The translations under genes were made by a program, and so were the position numbers. A stretch of DNA of 64,000 bases. Source: Lepidostoma basale (lineage: Eukaryota > Arthropoda > Insecta > Trichoptera > Lepidostomatidae). This document shows positions 61,605 through 64,000 of the stretch, in pieces. The notes beneath the pieces are model-generated. The model was not told the origin of the DNA and made no database searches. It saw only the letters and a program-made list of their open reading frames with translations. Location of the stretch: the NCBI GenBank assembly GCA_022606425.2, contig JAHDVF020001314.1:310001-374000 (forward strand). The letters run 5' to 3'. Position 1 is the first letter of the stretch, and every line of letters starts with the position of its first letter.

Positions 61605-61990
61605 CATTTCCTTTTGCACGAAAGCGAAGCGTGTAACTAGCAAAAGAAGGATAAAAGTAGAATAAATTCCGTAGAAATGAGATCTCTCAGACGAATGTGT
61701 GGAAATGGGTATAGAATGGGTGAATGAAAGTGTTATTAACAAAATAATGAAAGGCTCGTTAAAATGGTTTAGACACATGGAAAGAAAGAATGGTAAAAAA
61801 GCATATGTTAACGATGTAAACGTAACTAGAAATAGAGGATGACCAAGGGAAGCGTGGCAATATCTAATAAATCAAATCAACGTGCGTACATGACATGATG
61901 TATGAATGTAGAGAAGTGTGTCAGAACAGAACAATTTAGCGGTCCATTTATGCCTACGCATTCAAGGAGACGGCGTGATGGTTATTAAGT
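61605..61990 (+). mobile_element. L-A1 3' region, decayed
   Basis: RKRSV-TSKRRIKVE (shifted), EMRSLRRMCGNG, ESVINKIMKGSLKWFRHM, KAYVNDVNVTRNRG then stop, end GAGACGGCGTGATGGTTATT and TTAG. The hairpin is lost (GCATTCAAGGAG). Confidence 0.8.
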
Positions 61991-62029
61991 TAGTTAGTTT
62001 TTATACTAGTATAATAGGATTACATAGGA

Positions 62030-62682
62030 AAGACACGGAAAGGCTTGAAATCAACGTGGACGGCAACAGAATTGAGAATGTCCAAGAATATTCATACCTA
62101 GGACACAATATTCGATTGGGCCGCGAAAACCAAACCGCAGAGCTAAAAAGAAGAATTGGACTAAGCTGGGCAGCTTTTGAAAACATGAGTTACATCCTTA
62201 AAAACCGGAAAATACCGATCAACCTGAAACGAACAGTCTATGTAGCCTGCGTTCTGCCAGTTGGTACTTATGGTCTCGAACCTGTTACATTGTCCAAAAA
62301 AAGTGCCGAGAAACTACAAGTGACCCAAAGAGCCATGGAAAGAGCCATGTTAGGAATAAGCCTAAGAGACAGAGTCAGAAACGATACGGTGAGAGAAAAA
62401 ACAAAGGTCACTGACATCATCTCGACGCGACTCTAAAATGGCAATGGGCAGGTCACGTAGCCAGAAGCTCAGATGACAAGTGGACAAGAAGACTGCTGAC
62501 TAGGAGACCGTGGACGGCAAAGAGAAGTGCAGGGCAACCGCAACTACGATGGAAGGATGATCTGAACAGACACGTCGGAATAACCTGGATGCAGTCTGCA
62601 CAAGACAGAGTGACATGGAAGCGAATGGAGGAGGCCTTTGTCCAGAAGTGGACGGGAATAGGCTAAAGAAGAAGAAGAAGAA
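62030..62682 (+). pseudogene. L-B 3' region, best copy
   Basis: Frame 61918-62436 enters L-B at RLEINVDGNRIENVQEYSYL, GHNIRLGRENQTAELKRRIG, LSWAAFENMSYILKNRKI, VLPVGTYGLEPVTLSKKSAE, MERAMLGISLRDRVRNDTVR, EKTKVTDIIS. A one-base change then shifts the frame; the rest reads LKWQWAGHVARSSDDKW, RPQLRWKDDLNRHVGIT, EAFVQKWTGIG and stop. Tail AAGAAGAAGAAGAA. Confidence 0.9.
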
Positions 62683-63214
62683 CATTGGTTATTAATTCCT
62701 TATAAAACAAATGATTGACAAATTGTATTTCAAATGTATTGCAATTAAATAATTTCATTGAGAACGAATTGCACAAGTTATAAGCAAGAGATTTGATCTA
62801 TTTTGCGAAGCGGAAAAAAGCAAGCAAAAGCGGTATGGCATCTCGAAGCCGGCTAGACTTCCCTCCGGCAATATTTTTCCACAAACTTTTCCCGCCATTT
62901 TGTGCAGCTAAATTCAACTTGATGAAATGCCGACGACTGGCGACGTAATGAAAACGTGACCGGAATGTAGATTCCCACTTTGTTACCAACTTCGAAGTGC
63001 TTTAAATATTTCACTAAACCACGGGAAGGGAGTTAGAAACGCTTGCAATTATATTTTATCGTTTATAGCCGGACGGCTTTTACATAAACAAGCAAACGGA
63101 ACAATGAAATCGAAAACAGTTTGTATTATTTAGGTACTAGCGGACCCGACAACGTTTCGCTATTGCTATATTCGAGTATATCCAAACAAAACAATCATAT
63201 TCTTCTTTTAATAA
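62683..63214. other. No recognised gene
   Basis: AT-rich with a GC-richer part at 62840-62960. No repeat partner seen. Confidence 0.4.
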
Positions 63215-63480
63215 ATCTGAAGGTATAAGCATCTCATAACCGATTTCTTATGATAAATCGGGGGATATTTCGATAAGTCAGCCGTGCTGGAGGATGTTGA
63301 TATTTTTGTCCCTGATGGATAATCTCCGATTATTTTACCTATCGGCCGTCAGAACCAACTTGCCTCTGATGACACCGGTGGGAAGAGATCTTTCATATTA
63401 GTGAAAGTACGTTCAAAAGATACTCTTGACATTTCCGAGTATCTTGTCTTCCTAAAGTCGAACCATCTCTCATGCGTTCC
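63215..63480 (+). mobile_element. J2 3' fragment
   Basis: AGCATCTCATAACCGATTTC, CAGCCGTGCTGGAGGATGTT, TTTTGTCCCTGATGGATAA, GTCGAACCATCTCTCATGCG. A 40-base deletion removes the REQRQHRLF part. Confidence 0.75.
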
Positions 63481-63481
63481 T

Positions 63482-63722
63482 GGTACATTATTTTACGCAC
63501 TGATTGCCGCCATTTTCTGGCCCATAATGCGATCACCCTCCTTATTCACCGATTTGGCTCCCAGCGACTTCTTTTTGTTCCCGAAATGTAAAAAAGGTCA
63601 TGCGTGAACGCACTGGGACGACGTGAAGACTATCAAACGCGCAACGACAAAGCAGCTGAAGAGCCTGACTCCTGAAGACTTCCAGGAATGTTTTGAACAA
63701 TGGAAACGGAGGTGGGACAAGT
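63482..63722 (+). pseudogene. Second mariner transposase, C-terminal scrap
   Basis: FTDLAPSDFFLFPKCKKGHA then stop, WDDVKTIKRATTKQLKSLTP, EDFQECFEQWKRRWDK. DLAPSDFFLFPK holds the third catalytic Asp of a mariner enzyme, and the ending W-K-x-R-W-D-K is that of the mauritiana/mellifera-like groups, clearly a different subfamily from the 25.5-kb element. 5' part absent; J2 abuts. Confidence 0.8.
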
Positions 63723-64000
63723 GAGTCTACAAAATTATCATAGTCTTTATCGGTGAAAATATGATTTGATAATCTCTAATACCCTGAGAGAGGTAAAACC
63801 GCCATCGATCCATTCTACAAAGAGGTCCATTACATACCGGTTTAAGTATTTATACAAAAAAACATGACAGCTATTGAAGTAATTATGTTTTCTAAGTATA
63901 TCTATGAGTAGTTAAGTTATCACCCACCGGCATAATATAGAGTATCGCTATATTAGATACTAATCCCTTGTTGTTTATCTTGGGTTTATATACTTTACCC
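63723..64000. other. No recognised feature
   Basis: AT-rich to the window edge. An inverted end of the second mariner was not recognised. Confidence 0.4.

Overview
This window reads as eukaryotic, almost certainly arthropod and probably insect, DNA made of dead and dying mobile elements. The families (cecropia/irritans-type mariner, hAT and TAA-flanked MITEs, Jockey/CR1-like and RTE-like LINE tails, a Penelope-type GIY-YIG fragment, tRNA-derived SINEs) fit an insect such as a moth, but nothing seen fixes the order. I found no host gene, rRNA, tRNA gene or CRISPR array. The only long intact reading frame of a known family is a mariner transposase (346 aa, minus strand, 25526-26566), and its second catalytic Asp is Asn. 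The absence of host genes and the deep nesting suggest a heterochromatic or sex-chromosome-like region (inference).

Family names used here. L-A: LINE with a 3' end that folds as CCCC-loop-GGGG and ends in a short tandem tail; subfamilies A1 (TTAG tail, motif ECGAN..VMNKI), A2 (TTG/TTTG tail, ECRAEEGIMNKI), A3 (KCKADDCIMNKI). L-B: LINE with GAA tail (NIRLGRENQTAEL). L-B2: relative with GAT tail. L-E: relative ending YIQQWRE. L-C: LINE with AAG tail (GRQRKRYWNAHVQRMD). L-D: LINE with MLRVPW..TNTEVLRR. L-F, L-G, L-H: single or rare LINE tails. J1: Jockey-like. J2: CR1/Jockey-like with GATTT tail. SINE-S: tRNA-derived, 3' end AATAAAATGGCGATAGAT. SINE-T: 156-bp retroposon that shares the L-A 3' end. 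R: 435-465-bp retroposon. K: repeat with a GC-rich core. HH: hammerhead-ribozyme-like motifs, mostly in foldback pairs.

Layout. 0-7 kb: L-C, a hammerhead foldback, SINE-S, L-A, a GC-rich MITE, a hAT element and L-D. 7-20 kb: L-A copies split by L-C, L-B2 and R insertions; minisatellites of 23 bp and 42 bp; two MITEs; a second hAT inside a SINE-T. 20-33 kb: hammerhead units, L-C/L-F/L-D tails, the mariner, SINE-T, J1 and J2. 33-44 kb: L-G split by J2, MITE with a 16-bp array, a 1.2-kb hAT foldback with perfect 8-bp duplication, the Penelope fragment beside a hammerhead-like foldback. 44-64 kb: K split by L-A, best-preserved L-E and L-A tails, R copies, a 283-bp TA array, a 2.1-kb hAT holding L-D, L-A3 and a solo LTR, and a second mariner fragment at the right edge.

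The useful signal is the stratigraphy. At least twelve insertions have readable target duplications, so a relative order of activity can be drawn: L-A tails are both hosts and invaders, L-C and R insert into L-A, and L-A inserts into R, K and L-D. Nearly all LINE copies are 5'-truncated and carry only the last part of the protein and the 3' tail. The most interesting points are the hammerhead-like foldbacks next to Penelope sequence, the LINE/SINE pair sharing a 3' stem-loop, and the hAT carrying a 944-bp palindrome.
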